From Roseiarcus sp963749715 (GTDB taxonomy: Bacteria; Pseudomonadota; Alphaproteobacteria; Rhizobiales; Beijerinckiaceae): a stretch of DNA of 64,000 nt. The stretch is from the NCBI GenBank assembly GCA_963749715.1, contig CAVVNR010000008.1, positions 62,001 to 126,000 on the forward strand, written 5' to 3'. Made by a program: the position numbers and the translations under genes. Positions 43,103 through 55,088 of this stretch are shown here, piece after piece. The notes under the pieces were generated by a model. It was not told where the DNA came from, made no database searches, and saw only the letters and a program-made list of their open reading frames with translations. The stretch's first letter is position 1. Each line of letters opens with the position of its first letter.

Positions 43103-44395
43103 ATGATCCCCGCCGCGCGCGTCGCCGCCGCCATCGAAGTTCTCGCCGATATCGCCGCCCGGCGCCGCCCGGCGGCCGAGGCAATGAAGGACTGGGGGCT
43201 CGCGCATCGCTTCGCCGGCTCCGGCGACCGCGCCGCAATTTCGAGCCTCGTCTATGACGCGCTGCGGCGGAAAAGCTCGTCCGCCTGGATCATGGGCGAG
43301 GCGACGCCTCGCGCAGAAGTCCTGGGCGCCCTGCTTCAGACCCGCGGGCTCGACGTCGGGGCCATTTCAGCACTGTTCTCGGGGGAGGGTCACGCGCCGG
43401 CGGCGCTGAGCGAAGTCGAGCGGGCGCGTCTCGCGGCCGCCGATCTCTCCGGCGCGCCGACCCATGTCGCGGGGGATTTTCCCGAATGGCTCGCGCGCCA
43501 ATTCGAGGCAAGCTTCGGCGTTTCCGCAGCCGACGAGGGCAGGGCGCTGGCCGAGCGGGCGCCGGTCGATCTGCGCGTCAACCTCCTCAAGACAACGCGC
43601 GACAAAGCGCTCGCCGCGCTCTCGTATCTGGCGCCGCGGCCGACCGCGCTCTCGCCCGTCGGGTTGCGCATTGCGACGCGTCCGGATGGGCGCGCTCCGC
43701 CGCTGGCGTCCGACCCGGCCTATGTCAAAGGCCTCGTCGAAGTGCAGGACGAGGGGTCCCAGCTTGTTGCGCTCCTGGCCGAAGCGAAGCCCGGCATGCA
43801 GGTCCTCGACCTTTGCGCCGGGGCCGGCGGCAAGACGCTCGCGCTCGCCGCGGCGATGGAAGACCGTGGCCAGATCTACGCCGCCGACGACGACCCGCGG
43901 CGGCTCGCCCCGATTTTCGCGCGGCTCGCCCGATCAGGCGCGCGCAACGTCCAAGTCCGCGCGCCGCGGGGCCAAGAGGACGTGCTCGGCGACCTCGAGA
44001 GGCGGTGCGACCTCGTCTTGATCGACGCGCCCTGCACCGGCTCCGGGGTCTGGCGGCGCAACCCGGACGCCAAGTGGCGCATCCGCCCTGGCGCGCTCGA
44101 TCAGCGCACCAAAGATCAGGATGAAACGCTTGAAAAAGCATTACGGTTCGTCAAGCGAGGCGGGCGCATCGTCTACATCACATGCTCGGTTTTGCGCGCC
44201 GAGAACGAGGACCGGATCGCCGCGTTTCTCGAGCGGCACGAGGACTTCCTGCCGATCGACGCCGGCTCGCAAGCGCGTTCGGCCAGCCTGCCGGCGCTCG
44301 CCGAGCATCGCTCGACCTTCGGCCCCGGGTTCCGCCTGACCCCGAGGACGACGCACACGGACGGGTTCTATGTCGCGGCGCTGGCGCGGATGTGA
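43103..44395 (+). CDS. rsmB: RsmB-family rRNA cytosine-C5 methyltransferase
   Basis: The 430-residue protein has an N-terminal NusB-like RNA-binding part and a SAM-dependent methyltransferase domain. The SAM site is LDLCAGAGGKTLALAAAMED. The two cysteines of the RNA m5C family lie in IDAPCTGSGVWRRNPDAKWR and in ITCSVLRAENEDRI. Members of this NOL1/NOP2/Sun family methylate 16S rRNA (C967 for RsmB). The precise target site cannot be assured. A hypothetical membrane-protein gene follows by 12 bases. Confidence 0.9.
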   Translation: MIPAARVAAAIEVLADIAARRRPAAEAMKDWGLAHRFAGSGDRAAISSLVYDALRRKSSSAWIMGEATPRAEVLGALLQTRGLDVGAISALFSGEGHAPAALSEVERARLAAADLSGAPTHVAGDFPEWLARQFEASFGVSAADEGRALAERAPVDLRVNLLKTTRDKALAALSYLAPRPTALSPVGLRIATRPDGRAPPLASDPAYVKGLVEVQDEGSQLVALLAEAKPGMQVLDLCAGAGGKTLALAAAMEDRGQIYAADDDPRRLAPIFARLARSGARNVQVRAPRGQEDVLGDLERRCDLVLIDAPCTGSGVWRRNPDAKWRIRPGALDQRTKDQDETLEKALRFVKRGGRIVYITCSVLRAENEDRIAAFLERHEDFLPIDAGSQARSASLPALAEHRSTFGPGFRLTPRTTHTDGFYVAALARM

Positions 44396-44407
44396 GAGGC
44401 GACGCAA

Positions 44408-44989
44408 ATGGCTGGAGACTGGCGGGATGCGCTCGGCCTTCTCTCCGTCGCGCTGGCGGTGCTCGCGGCGGTCATTTACATCTCTCAGACCCTGCGCGGC
44501 GAAGTTCGGCCGCATCCCCTGTCCTGGTTCCTCTTTGGAATTCTGAGCCTCACCGGCTATCTGGTCCAGCGCGACGAGGGCGCCCGCCAGGGGAGCTGGA
44601 CGCTTCTGGCGATGACAGTTATCTGCTTTCTGTTCGTGGCCGTCAGCGTCGCCCGGGGGGAACGAAGCTTTTCCCGCCGGGAATGGGCGTTCCTGGTCGC
44701 GGGCGCTGGGGTGTTCGTCGCCTACCTCTTCACCAGGCAGGCCAATGTTGCGGCCGCGCTGACAACGCTTGTCGACGCGCTCGGGTACGGACCGACCTTC
44801 GTCCGGGGCTGGTCTCAGCCGAAGAAGGACAGCGTCGCGAGTTTTGCGCTGAACGGGGTCAAGTTCGTCCCCTCGCTGATGGCGATGGACCCGATCTCGT
44901 TCGCCACCTCCTTCTATCCGGCGACGCTGATGGTCCTGAACGCCTCGGTCGCGATCATGCTGCTGATGCGCCGGCGGGCGGTCGCATAG
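44408..44989 (+). CDS. Uncharacterised six-helix membrane protein
   Basis: The 193-residue protein has about six hydrophobic helices and the loop DALGYGPTFVRGWSQPKKDS, which hints at a PQ-loop/SWEET-like repeat (GPTF and SQP segments in pairs). It opens WRDALGLLSVALAVLAAVIY and has HPLSWFLFGILSLTGYL, another S/P-W-x-x-F-x-x motif of that type. A small-molecule or sugar transporter is therefore possible but unproven. It lies 12 bases downstream of rsmB. Confidence 0.7.
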   Translation: MAGDWRDALGLLSVALAVLAAVIYISQTLRGEVRPHPLSWFLFGILSLTGYLVQRDEGARQGSWTLLAMTVICFLFVAVSVARGERSFSRREWAFLVAGAGVFVAYLFTRQANVAAALTTLVDALGYGPTFVRGWSQPKKDSVASFALNGVKFVPSLMAMDPISFATSFYPATLMVLNASVAIMLLMRRRAVA

Positions 44990-45041
44990 CTCATTGGGCT
45001 CATCGCGGCAGTAGCCGCATGAGGCATCTTCGCCTCGGAAC

Positions 45042-45668
45042 TCAGCGCGGGTTCAATGACGCGGCCAACCGGGTCAAATTGAGCGGCGTGACCTGAACCA
45101 CGCCGCCCCGCGGGCTGTCGATGTCGGCAATCAGGAAAAACGACACCGAGACGGTCAAGGGGACGACGACGAGCAGCGAATTGAAGCGGTTCGCGCCAAC
45201 TCCGAGCATCACGTTGGCGCCGATGGCGATTATGGCCAAGAGGACAGCGAACGCGCCGAGGCCCAGAGACCGGCCTCCAGCTTCGCCCGCTCGGCCTCAA
45301 TCCGTGCGAGCTCGCCTTGATCGGTCGTAACATAATGCTGAATGCGCAGGTCGAGATACCGTTTGAGCGCGCTACGCGCATTCGCCGTCGCGCTCTCGGG
45401 CATCAACGCGACGCGCAGATATTCCGTGCCGATCGCGTTTGCCTCCGTCTCTTCGAAAATCTTGCGCTGGTCGTAGCGGCTGATAGCCATCACGAAGGTG
45501 AAGCCGACGATAAGGCCGAGCAGAGTCACCGCCGCCGAGCTCATTGCGGTCGCCGGCCTTGACGGGACTCCAGGCTTTCTCGGCGAGGACGCCGAGCAGG
45601 GCCGCGAGCAGAAGCGCCACGAACGATACAGCGAGCAAAAGGAGGGGCCGGTCGACGAGCTCGGCCAT
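45042..45668 (-). pseudogene. DUF4239 (bestrophin-like) membrane protein, broken
   Basis: Three successive frames on the minus strand add up to a DUF4239 protein. The frame from 45668 gives VDRPLLLLAVSFVALLLAAL and AWSPVKAGDRN. A second frame gives AAVTLLGLIVGFTFVMAISR and YDQRKIFEETEANAIGTEYL. The third gives ILIAIGANVMLGVG-like sequence, then FFLIADIDSPRGGVVQVTP and a stop at 45042. The first shift, near 45540, is one base. Around 45250-45270 about 40 residues expected between the second and third part are missing, so here a deletion is involved and the gene is probably truly dead. The function of the family is unknown. Confidence 0.72.
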
Positions 45669-45827
45669 GTCTTCGGTCCTATCCCAGCCTGCCCGCGCAA
45701 GTCTTGCGAGCCCATGGCCAAGCTTATCAGCAGTCGGCCGGCGCGGGCGAGCCGCGCTTGCTGCGTCGCGGCGCCTTGCCGCGACAATGTTTGACCAACC
45801 TCCGCCTCGGCCCTAGAACCTTCCGCC

Positions 45828-46835
45828 ATGACCCGGCTCATCGATACGCTGGCCGAGCGCGCCACGCCGGCGCCGGCGCCGCTGCGCCATCCCGAGAAGG
45901 CGCATCGGCCCGACCAGCCGGTGGCCCGCAAGCCGCCCTGGATTCGCGTTAAGGCGCCCGGCTCGCCGATTTATTCCGAGACGCTGAGCTTGGTCCGCGG
46001 GCTCAAGCTCACGACCGTCTGCGAGGAGGCTCGCTGCCCCAACATCGGCGAATGCTGGGACAAGCGCCACGCGACTTTCATGATCATGGGGGAGACCTGC
46101 ACCCGCGCCTGCGCCTTCTGCAACGTGCGCACCGGCCTGCCGGATCCGCTCGACGAGGACGAGCCCGCCCGCGTCGCCGACGCGGTCGCCCGTCTCGGCC
46201 TCGGACATGTCGTGGTGACCTCGGTCGACCGCGACGATCTCGCCGACGGCGGCGCGCGGCACTTCGCCCGCACCATCGCCGCCATCCGCCGAGCCGCGCC
46301 CGAGACCACGATCGAAGTGCTCACCCCCGATTTCCTGCGCAAGGACGGGGCGCTCGAGGCGGTCGTCGCGGCCAGGCCGGACGTGTTCAACCACAACCTC
46401 GAAACCGTGCCGTCAAAATATCTGACCGTCCGTCCTGGCGCGCGCTACTTCGCCTCGCTGAGGCTTCTCCAGCGCGCCAAGGAGCTCGACCCGTCGCTGT
46501 TCACCAAGTCGGGGGTGATGGTGGGCCTCGGCGAAGAACGAAACGAAGTCCTGCAGATGATGGACGACATGCGCGCGGCCGGCGTCGATTTCCTCACCAT
46601 AGGCCAATATCTGCAGCCGACGCCGAAGCACCACGCCGTTGAGCGCTTCGTCGCGCCGCAGGAATTCGCGGACTACGCGACGATCGGCCTCGCCAAGGGC
46701 TTCCTCTTGGTGTCGTCGTCGCCGCTGACCCGCTCCTCGCACCACGCCGGCGACGACTTCGCGCGGCTCAAAGCGGCGCGTGCTGCGGCGCTTGAGCCGG
46801 ACATTGCCGTTGACCCGTCTCCCGCGAGGCTGTAG
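45828..46835 (+). CDS. lipA: Lipoyl synthase
   Basis: This 335-residue radical-SAM enzyme inserts two sulfur atoms into the octanoyl group on lipoyl-dependent proteins. The auxiliary cluster cysteines are C65, C70 and C76 (VCEEARCPNIGECW), the radical-SAM cluster is C91, C95 and C98 (CTRACAFC), and the C-terminal serine ligand lies in PLTRSSHHAGDDF. The length is standard. lipA faces a broken membrane-protein gene upstream and tRNA-Lys downstream; no lipB is seen. Confidence 0.97.
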   Translation: MTRLIDTLAERATPAPAPLRHPEKAHRPDQPVARKPPWIRVKAPGSPIYSETLSLVRGLKLTTVCEEARCPNIGECWDKRHATFMIMGETCTRACAFCNVRTGLPDPLDEDEPARVADAVARLGLGHVVVTSVDRDDLADGGARHFARTIAAIRRAAPETTIEVLTPDFLRKDGALEAVVAARPDVFNHNLETVPSKYLTVRPGARYFASLRLLQRAKELDPSLFTKSGVMVGLGEERNEVLQMMDDMRAAGVDFLTIGQYLQPTPKHHAVERFVAPQEFADYATIGLAKGFLLVSSSPLTRSSHHAGDDFARLKAARAAALEPDIAVDPSPARL

Positions 46836-46863
46836 GCACGGCCACGCCTTCTGGCCTTGAGGC

Positions 46864-46939
46864 GAGCGCGTAGCTCAATAGGTAGAGCATCTGACTTTTA
46901 ATCAGAGGGTCGTGGGTTCGATTCCCACCGCGCTCACCA
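46864..46939 (+). tRNA. tRNA-Lys (UUU)
   Basis: The acceptor stem GAGCGCG pairs with CGCGCTC, the D-arm is GCTC/GAGC, the anticodon stem TCTGA/TCAGA encloses CTTTTAA with anticodon TTT, and the T-arm is GTGGG-TTCGATT-CCCAC. CCA is encoded at 46937-46939. Confidence 0.97.
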
Positions 46940-46958
46940 AATAAAACCAAACGCTTAG

Positions 46959-47273
46959 TCAAATAAATTCGCCAGCCTGAGCAAGGTTGCAACGAAAACG
47001 ATTTCCGACTTTGAGAGAGGGGATCGCACCCCTTACGATAGGACGCTCGCGGACCTTGGGGCGGCATCGGAGGCCGCCGGCATCGAGGTCACTGTAGGCA
47101 TTGGCGCAAAAGAAGGAGCCGCTGTAGAAGATTGGCAGGTCCAGCCGGGCGATCCACCTTGGAGCCGATTTCGCCTTCGCCTCGCATCAGGAGCCATCAG
47201 GGCTTGGCTTGAGGCGAGCAATTTTGAGAGAAAATATCACCGAACATCGCAGCACGTGCTGGGGGCTCATGAG
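46959..47273 (+). other. Open frame without a start codon after tRNA-Lys
   Basis: A plus-strand frame is open from the stop at 46956-46958 to the next gene and reads KVATKTISDFERGDRTPYDR, then TLADLGAASEAAGIEVTVGI and GAIRAWLEASNFERKYHR. It looks protein-like but has no ATG, GTG or TTG before 47256 and no family I recognise. A remnant of a gene whose start was lost, perhaps at an insertion into the tRNA end, is one explanation; a chance frame is another. Confidence 0.35.
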
Positions 47274-47490
47274 ATGAAGACAGTCGTCATTTCAGGCGGA
47301 ATCATTCTTGGGCTGGCCTTCACCGGTCTGGCCGCCTTGTACTGGCTGACCCCTGCCAACAGCCTTCCTGCTTTTGTCCCGGGCTTCGACCCCCAAATCC
47401 GCCAAGCCCCACTTCACCCACGGTCTTGGCGCGCTCATGCTTGGACTGCTGTCGTTTTTGCTCGCCTGGTCACGGGCCTGGGGGGACTAA
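47274..47490 (+). CDS. Small two-helix membrane protein, one frameshift
   Basis: The ATG at 47274 starts a small protein with helix 1 (VVISGGIILGLAFTGLAALY) and PANSLPAFVPGFDP. The frame derails at the run of C at 47391-47394. One base less gives KSAKPHFTHGLGALMLGLLS, a second helix and the end FLLAWSRAWGD-stop at 47488-47490. This is a plausible 71-residue membrane protein with an inside basic loop. The indel lies in a homopolymer, a usual place for sequencing error. Family unknown. Confidence 0.6.
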
Positions 47491-47691
47491 AGGGCTGGCC
47501 CGACCGCGATTTGGGCACGGGCTTCCCTCTAGCCTTGTTTTCCGATAGGAGCCGCGGCGCCGCGCCGGCTGCCGCGGGGTCCTCGCTCTGGCGCCCTCAA
47601 ATTCCCCGAAGGAGCTTTTGGGCGCGGCCGTTCTTGTTCGATTGAAGCCCTCCAACCTCGCATCGCCGCGAGGCGCCGGCTAAGTGAGCCC

Positions 47692-51013
<3,322 letters not shown>

Positions 51014-51015
<2 letters not shown>

Positions 51016-51035
51016 CGGCGCGAAACAGCGCCGTC
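51014..51035 (+). terminator. Hairpin between carB and greA
   Basis: GACGGCGC at 51014-51021 pairs with GCGCCGTC at 51028-51035 around GAAACA, beginning in the carB stop codon. It is followed by GCGGCGGCGTTTGTTTG. It may terminate or attenuate transcription between carB and greA. Confidence 0.5.
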
Positions 51036-51064
51036 GCGGCGGCGTTTGTTTGCACGGATGCATT

Positions 51065-51538
51065 ATGGATAAGCTACCGATCACCGCCGCTGGCCATGCA
51101 GCTTTGGAGGCGGAATTTCTTCGCAGACAGCAGGTGGAGCGGCCGCGCATCATCGCGGCGATCGCGGAAGCGCGCTCGCACGGCGACTTGTCGGAAAATG
51201 CCGAATATCATTCCGCCAAGGAGGCGCAGTCGCATAACGAGGGCCGCATCGTCGAGCTAGAGGACCTGTTGCAGCGCGCCGAAGTGATCGACGTGGCGAA
51301 ATTGAATGGAACGACCGTCAAGTTCGGCGCGACCGTGACGCTGATCGATGAGGACACCGAAAAACAAAGGGTGTTTCAGATCGTCGGCGAAACCGAAGCG
51401 GACGTGAAGTCAGGCAAGGTGTCGATCACCTCGCCGACCGGGCGGGCGCTGATCGGCAAGAAAGCCGGCGACAGCGTGGAAGTGAGCACGCCCGGCGGCG
51501 GCAAAAGCTATGAAATCGTCGAAGTCGTTTATAAATAG
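51065..51538 (+). CDS. greA: Transcription elongation factor GreA
   Basis: The ATG at 51065 gives 157 residues, the usual length. The N-terminal coiled coil (PRIIAAIAEARSHGDLSENA, EYHSAKEAQSHNEGRI) carries the acidic tip (D and E in GDLSENAEY) that inserts into the RNA polymerase channel. The C-terminal FKBP-like domain follows (VKFGATVTLIDEDTEK, SPTGRALIGKKAGD). It rescues backtracked polymerase by stimulating RNA cleavage. It follows carB. Confidence 0.97.
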   Translation: MDKLPITAAGHAALEAEFLRRQQVERPRIIAAIAEARSHGDLSENAEYHSAKEAQSHNEGRIVELEDLLQRAEVIDVAKLNGTTVKFGATVTLIDEDTEKQRVFQIVGETEADVKSGKVSITSPTGRALIGKKAGDSVEVSTPGGGKSYEIVEVVYK

Positions 51539-51590
51539 GGAGACAGGCTGAATCGTCGGCGTAACTGCACGCGATGGAGGAGGTTTCGTC

Positions 51591-52106
51591 ATGTCAGCGT
51601 TCCCCTTGACCCGCCGCGCGGCGCTTGCCGCACTCGGGGCGTTGGCCGTTCCCTCGATCGCCGTGGTTCGAAGCGCGCTGGCCCACCCGGCCGTTCGATT
51701 TCGCAACATCGTTGTGGACGCCTCGCGGTTGCGCGCAGATTTCGGAGATCCCACCGCCGCCTGGGTGGAGCGGCAGCTTCCAGGCGCGCTCGCGCAAGCC
51801 TTGGCCGCCTATATGGCGCCGGGCGATCGCAATGGCGCGACCCTGGTGGCGCGCGTCGACACCATTTATCTGGGGCCGAACAGCGGCGGGACGGGGGCGT
51901 GGGGCGCTTCCCAGGACACCATCACCGGCGCTCTTTTGGTGCGAGGTCCCCGTGGCGGCCTTGCCGCCGATACCCCGATCAGGGCCATCACCTCCTATCA
52001 TCCGATGGCCGTCGACCAGGCGCTTCGGGAAGAATCCAACTATTGGCGGGTCACGGCGCTGGCTCAGGCTTTTGCGGGTTGGGCGCCTAGAGAGCTCGGG
52101 CTTTAA
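51591..52106 (+). CDS. Uncharacterised Tat-exported protein
   Basis: The 171-residue protein opens with LTRRAALAALGALAVPSIAV, a twin-arginine-type signal followed by a hydrophobic run and cleavage near ALAHPA. The body contains FRNIVVDASRLRADFGDPTA and GALAQALAAYMAPGDRNGAT, then TIYLGPNSGG, and looks like a small alpha/beta domain. The composition suggests a periplasmic protein. I do not recognise the family, but the sequence is non-random and well spaced from greA (52 bases). Confidence 0.75.
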   Translation: MSAFPLTRRAALAALGALAVPSIAVVRSALAHPAVRFRNIVVDASRLRADFGDPTAAWVERQLPGALAQALAAYMAPGDRNGATLVARVDTIYLGPNSGGTGAWGASQDTITGALLVRGPRGGLAADTPIRAITSYHPMAVDQALREESNYWRVTALAQAFAGWAPRELGL

Positions 52107-52205
52107 GCCGCACAGGACCGCCGAGGTCTTACCCTCGACGCTTCGCAGCACGCGTCGTTGCGAAGGGTGATTGCCTTGGTTGCGGCCGTGGTATAGCCCG
52201 CCGCG

Positions 52206-53033
52206 ATGGTTGGCGCGGGCACGGACAGGACCAGGCCGCGGCTCGGCGGCGGTCCGGCGGTGATTCTGGTTCGGCCGCAGCTGGCGGTGAATATCGGCAT
52301 GTGCGCGCGAGCGATGGCCAACTTCGGGCTCGACGACCTGCGTCTGGTCAATCCGCGCGAAGGCTGGCCGCGCAGCGACGACTATCGCGAGGTCGCCTAT
52401 TCCGCGGCGGCCGGGGCGACCGATCTGCTCGATTCAGCGCGCGTCTTCCCGACCGTCGAGGCCGCGGTCAGCGATCTCAGCGCCCTATACGCGACGACTG
52501 CGCGCGAGCGCGGCCAGATGAAGGCGGTCCTGAGTCCGAGCGTCGCGATGGGCGCGACCGCGGCGGCGGCGGGCGAGAGGCGCGGCATCCTGTTCGGGCC
52601 GGAGCGCACCGGACTTGACAATGATGAGGTGGCGCTCGCCGATTCGATCATCACCTTCCCGTCCAGTCCCACCTACGCCTCGCTCAATCTTTCCCAGGCA
52701 GTGCTTATCTGCGGGTACGAGTGGTTCAAGGCCGCGCACGGCGACAAGCCGCCGCCTTCGAGCATCCCGCGGGCGCAATCTCCGCTGGCGCAGCGCGATA
52801 TGCTTCTCGCCTTCTTCGACTATCTCGAGACCAGGCTCGACGAGAACGGCTTCTTCCGCCCCGCGACCAAGAAGCCGGGCATGCGGCGAAACTTGCGCAA
52901 CATCTTCCACCGCATGGAGCTGACGCAACAGGATGTGCGAACCCTGTGGGGGGCGGTGGTCCGCCTGGTCGAAGGGCCGCGGGTCGATGTCAAGACCCGC
53001 AGGCGCGCGCGGGCGAAACCATCAGGCGAGTAA
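52206..53033 (+). CDS. trmJ: tRNA/rRNA 2'-O-methyltransferase TrmJ-like (SpoU/SPOUT family)
   Basis: The 275-residue protein has the SPOUT fold. The first motif is ILVRPQLAVNIGMCARAMAN with FGLDDLRLVNPREG. The SAM-knot region is GILFGPERTGLDNDEVALAD followed by FPSSPTYASLNLSQAVLIC. These are typical of TrmJ, which methylates the 2'-oxygen of nucleotide 32 in tRNA; other SpoU targets are possible. The first 18 residues are a variable extension, so the start is not fully certain. Confidence 0.88.
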   Translation: MVGAGTDRTRPRLGGGPAVILVRPQLAVNIGMCARAMANFGLDDLRLVNPREGWPRSDDYREVAYSAAAGATDLLDSARVFPTVEAAVSDLSALYATTARERGQMKAVLSPSVAMGATAAAAGERRGILFGPERTGLDNDEVALADSIITFPSSPTYASLNLSQAVLICGYEWFKAAHGDKPPPSSIPRAQSPLAQRDMLLAFFDYLETRLDENGFFRPATKKPGMRRNLRNIFHRMELTQQDVRTLWGAVVRLVEGPRVDVKTRRRARAKPSGE

Positions 53034-53139
53034 CCGCGGCCACGCTCGAGCGCGGCCCGGGTAAAGAGCTCTCCGGACAGCTTCGCCGCGCGGAGAGCTC
53101 GAAACTCTAGACAAACGGCGCGAGTGCGCCGCGGCTGGC

Positions 53140-53340
53140 TTACGACTTGGGCGCTTCCGCAGGGGCCATCTCGTGGTGCATGTGATGATGGTGATGGTGG
53201 TGGTGATGATGGTGATGATGATGATGGTGATGCATGGGCTTAGCCATCGGAGCGGCTGGCGCCGGAGCGGCTTCTTGCGCGACGGCATAGCCGGCGAGGC
53301 CGAGCGAGAGCACGGCGGCAGTGACAAGGGTCTTTATCAT
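53140..53340 (-). CDS. Exported poly-histidine protein
   Basis: This 66-residue protein has a clear signal peptide (TAAVLSLGLAGYAVAQ) and an Ala/Pro linker. A run of 17 histidines (37-53) is followed by Met and two more His, and the tail is EMAPAEAPKS. The histidines use a mixture of CAT and CAC codons, so this is not a simple three-base slippage. Such proteins can bind Ni2+, Zn2+, Co2+ or Cu2+ in the periplasm. No metal transporter lies beside it. The ATG follows AGGAAAAT, a good ribosome site. Confidence 0.8.
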   Translation of the reverse strand: MIKTLVTAAVLSLGLAGYAVAQEAAPAPAAPMAKPMHHHHHHHHHHHHHHHHHMHHEMAPAEAPKS

Positions 53341-53556
53341 GGGAAGATTTTCCTGCGGTTAGGTGAACCCCAGCGGGTCATCGGCAGGGATGCAGCTCTG
53401 TGCCTGAACTCAATATGAACCGACGAGGCCGAGGCGCCGATTTCCTCTGCGCCCAGCGGCTGAATCGCTATGGCGCCGCTTCGCGGCGGTTAGGCCGAAC
53501 GGAGCGTTGATGTACCATCGGACGACGATTCGGGTTGAAGGCGAGGCGTTCGAGCG

Positions 53557-54444
53557 ATGGCAGTGAGCAGCATGACCGGATTCGCCCGCGCCGCGGGGAG
53601 CGGCGGGACGTGGCGCTGGACGTTCGAACTCAAGAGCGTCAACGCCAAGGGTCTCGACCTCAGGCTAAGGATGCCCGCGCCCTTCGACCGCGCGGAGGGG
53701 GAGGCGCGCGCGCGGCTCGCCAAGGCGCTGGCGCGCGGGACCTGTTTCGCCACCCTGTCCGCGCAGCGGGAAGGGGCGACGGCGGCGGCCCGAATCGACC
53801 TGGCCGCGCTCGAATCGATCGCCGTCGCGGCCCGCGCAGCGGCGATCAAGGCAGGGCTCGCGCCGCCGACCATGGACGGACTGCTCGCCCTGCGCGGCGT
53901 CCTTGAGGCGGCTGACGTCGAGGATGACGACGCGGCCGTGAACGCGGCCTGCGCGGGCGCGCTCGCGAGCCTCGATGAGGCAATCGCCGCGCTCACTTCC
54001 GCGCGCCGGTGGGAAGGAGGGGCGCTGGCCGCGGTGCTCAAGGATATGCTCTGGGCCATCGCCGGGACCGTCGAAGCCGCCGAATCGAACCCCGCGCGGC
54101 GGCCCGAGGCGGTGAGGGACCGGCTTGCCCAAAGCGTCGAGGCGCTGATGACCTCCTCGCGGGGTCTTGACGAGAACCGCCTCCACCAGGAGGCGATCCT
54201 TATCGCCGCCAAGGCCGACATCCGCGAGGAGCTCGACCGGCTCAAGACCCATGTCGCCGCCGCTCGGGCGCTGATCGACGAGGGCGGGGCGATCGGACGG
54301 CGGCTCGATTTCCTGGCCCAGGAGCTGGCGCGGGAGGCAAGCACTCTCTGCGCCAAGGCCAACGACGTCAGCCTCACGGCGCAGGGACTTGAACTGAGAG
54401 CGCAAATCGAGCAATTCCGCGAGCAGGCGCAAAACGTCGAATGA
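53557..54444 (+). CDS. YicC/YloC-family endoribonuclease-like protein
   Basis: The 295-residue protein starts VSSMTGFARAAGSGGTWRWT, with the family opening S-M-T-G-F-A, and has ELKSVNAKGLDLRLRMP. The C-terminal DUF1732-type region contains RLDFLAQELAREASTLCAKA. YicC of E. coli is an endoribonuclease that degrades RyhB and related RNAs. In many bacteria yicC lies beside gmk, as here, with a 4-base overlap (ATGA). Confidence 0.92.
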   Translation: MAVSSMTGFARAAGSGGTWRWTFELKSVNAKGLDLRLRMPAPFDRAEGEARARLAKALARGTCFATLSAQREGATAAARIDLAALESIAVAARAAAIKAGLAPPTMDGLLALRGVLEAADVEDDDAAVNAACAGALASLDEAIAALTSARRWEGGALAAVLKDMLWAIAGTVEAAESNPARRPEAVRDRLAQSVEALMTSSRGLDENRLHQEAILIAAKADIREELDRLKTHVAAARALIDEGGAIGRRLDFLAQELAREASTLCAKANDVSLTAQGLELRAQIEQFREQAQNVE

Positions 54445-55088
54445 GATTCGAACCGATGGCGGTGAGCCGGCGAGGCATGATCCTGATTCTGTCCTCGCCG
54501 TCGGGGGCCGGCAAGACGACGCTGACGCGGATGCTGATGCAGGACAAGACGCTCGACCTCACGCTTTCGGTCTCGGTGACCACGCGCCCGCGACGTTCGT
54601 CCGAGGTCGACGGCATCCACTACCGCTTCATCGACCGGCGCGAGTTCGAGCGCATGAAGAAGGCCGGCGATCTTCTCGAATGGGCCGAAGTGCATGGCAA
54701 CGCCTACGGAACCCCGCGCGAGCCGGTGGAGAAGGTGCTGGCGCAGGGACGCGACATGCTGTTCGACATCGACTGGCAGGGGGCAAAGCAGATGCGCGAG
54801 CGGCTCGGCGAGGAGGTCGTCACCATCTTCGTCCTGCCGCCGTCGCTGAGCGAACTGCGCGCGCGCCTCGAGCGGCGGGCGGAGGACTCGGCGGCGTCGA
54901 TCGGGACCCGCCTCGAGGCCGCCCGGCAGGAGATCGGCCGCTGGACAAATTACCAGTACGTAATCGTTAATAACGACCTTCAGCGCGCCTATGGCGACGT
55001 GATGGCGATCGTGACCGCCGAGCGGCTCCGCGCGAGGCGGGTCGAAGCCGGCATCGAGCGACTGGTCGAGAAGCTGATGCGCGAATGA
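54441..55088 (+). CDS. gmk: Guanylate kinase
   Basis: The 215-residue protein has the P-loop ILSSPSGAGKTTLTRML. The GMP-binding region is VTTRPRRSSEVDGIHYRFID and DLLEWAEVHGNAYGT, and the lid is RRAEDSAASIGTRL. It phosphorylates GMP to GDP. The start ATG at 54441 overlaps the yicC stop; the ATG at 54456 (MAVSRRG) is equally good. Confidence 0.95.
   Translation: MRFEPMAVSRRGMILILSSPSGAGKTTLTRMLMQDKTLDLTLSVSVTTRPRRSSEVDGIHYRFIDRREFERMKKAGDLLEWAEVHGNAYGTPREPVEKVLAQGRDMLFDIDWQGAKQMRERLGEEVVTIFVLPPSLSELRARLERRAEDSAASIGTRLEAARQEIGRWTNYQYVIVNNDLQRAYGDVMAIVTAERLRARRVEAGIERLVEKLMRE

Noticed and set aside
53172..53235. Trinucleotide repeat (CAT/CAC) considered as a microsatellite
   Set aside because: The units are mixed and lie in frame within a secreted His-rich protein, so coding is the better explanation.
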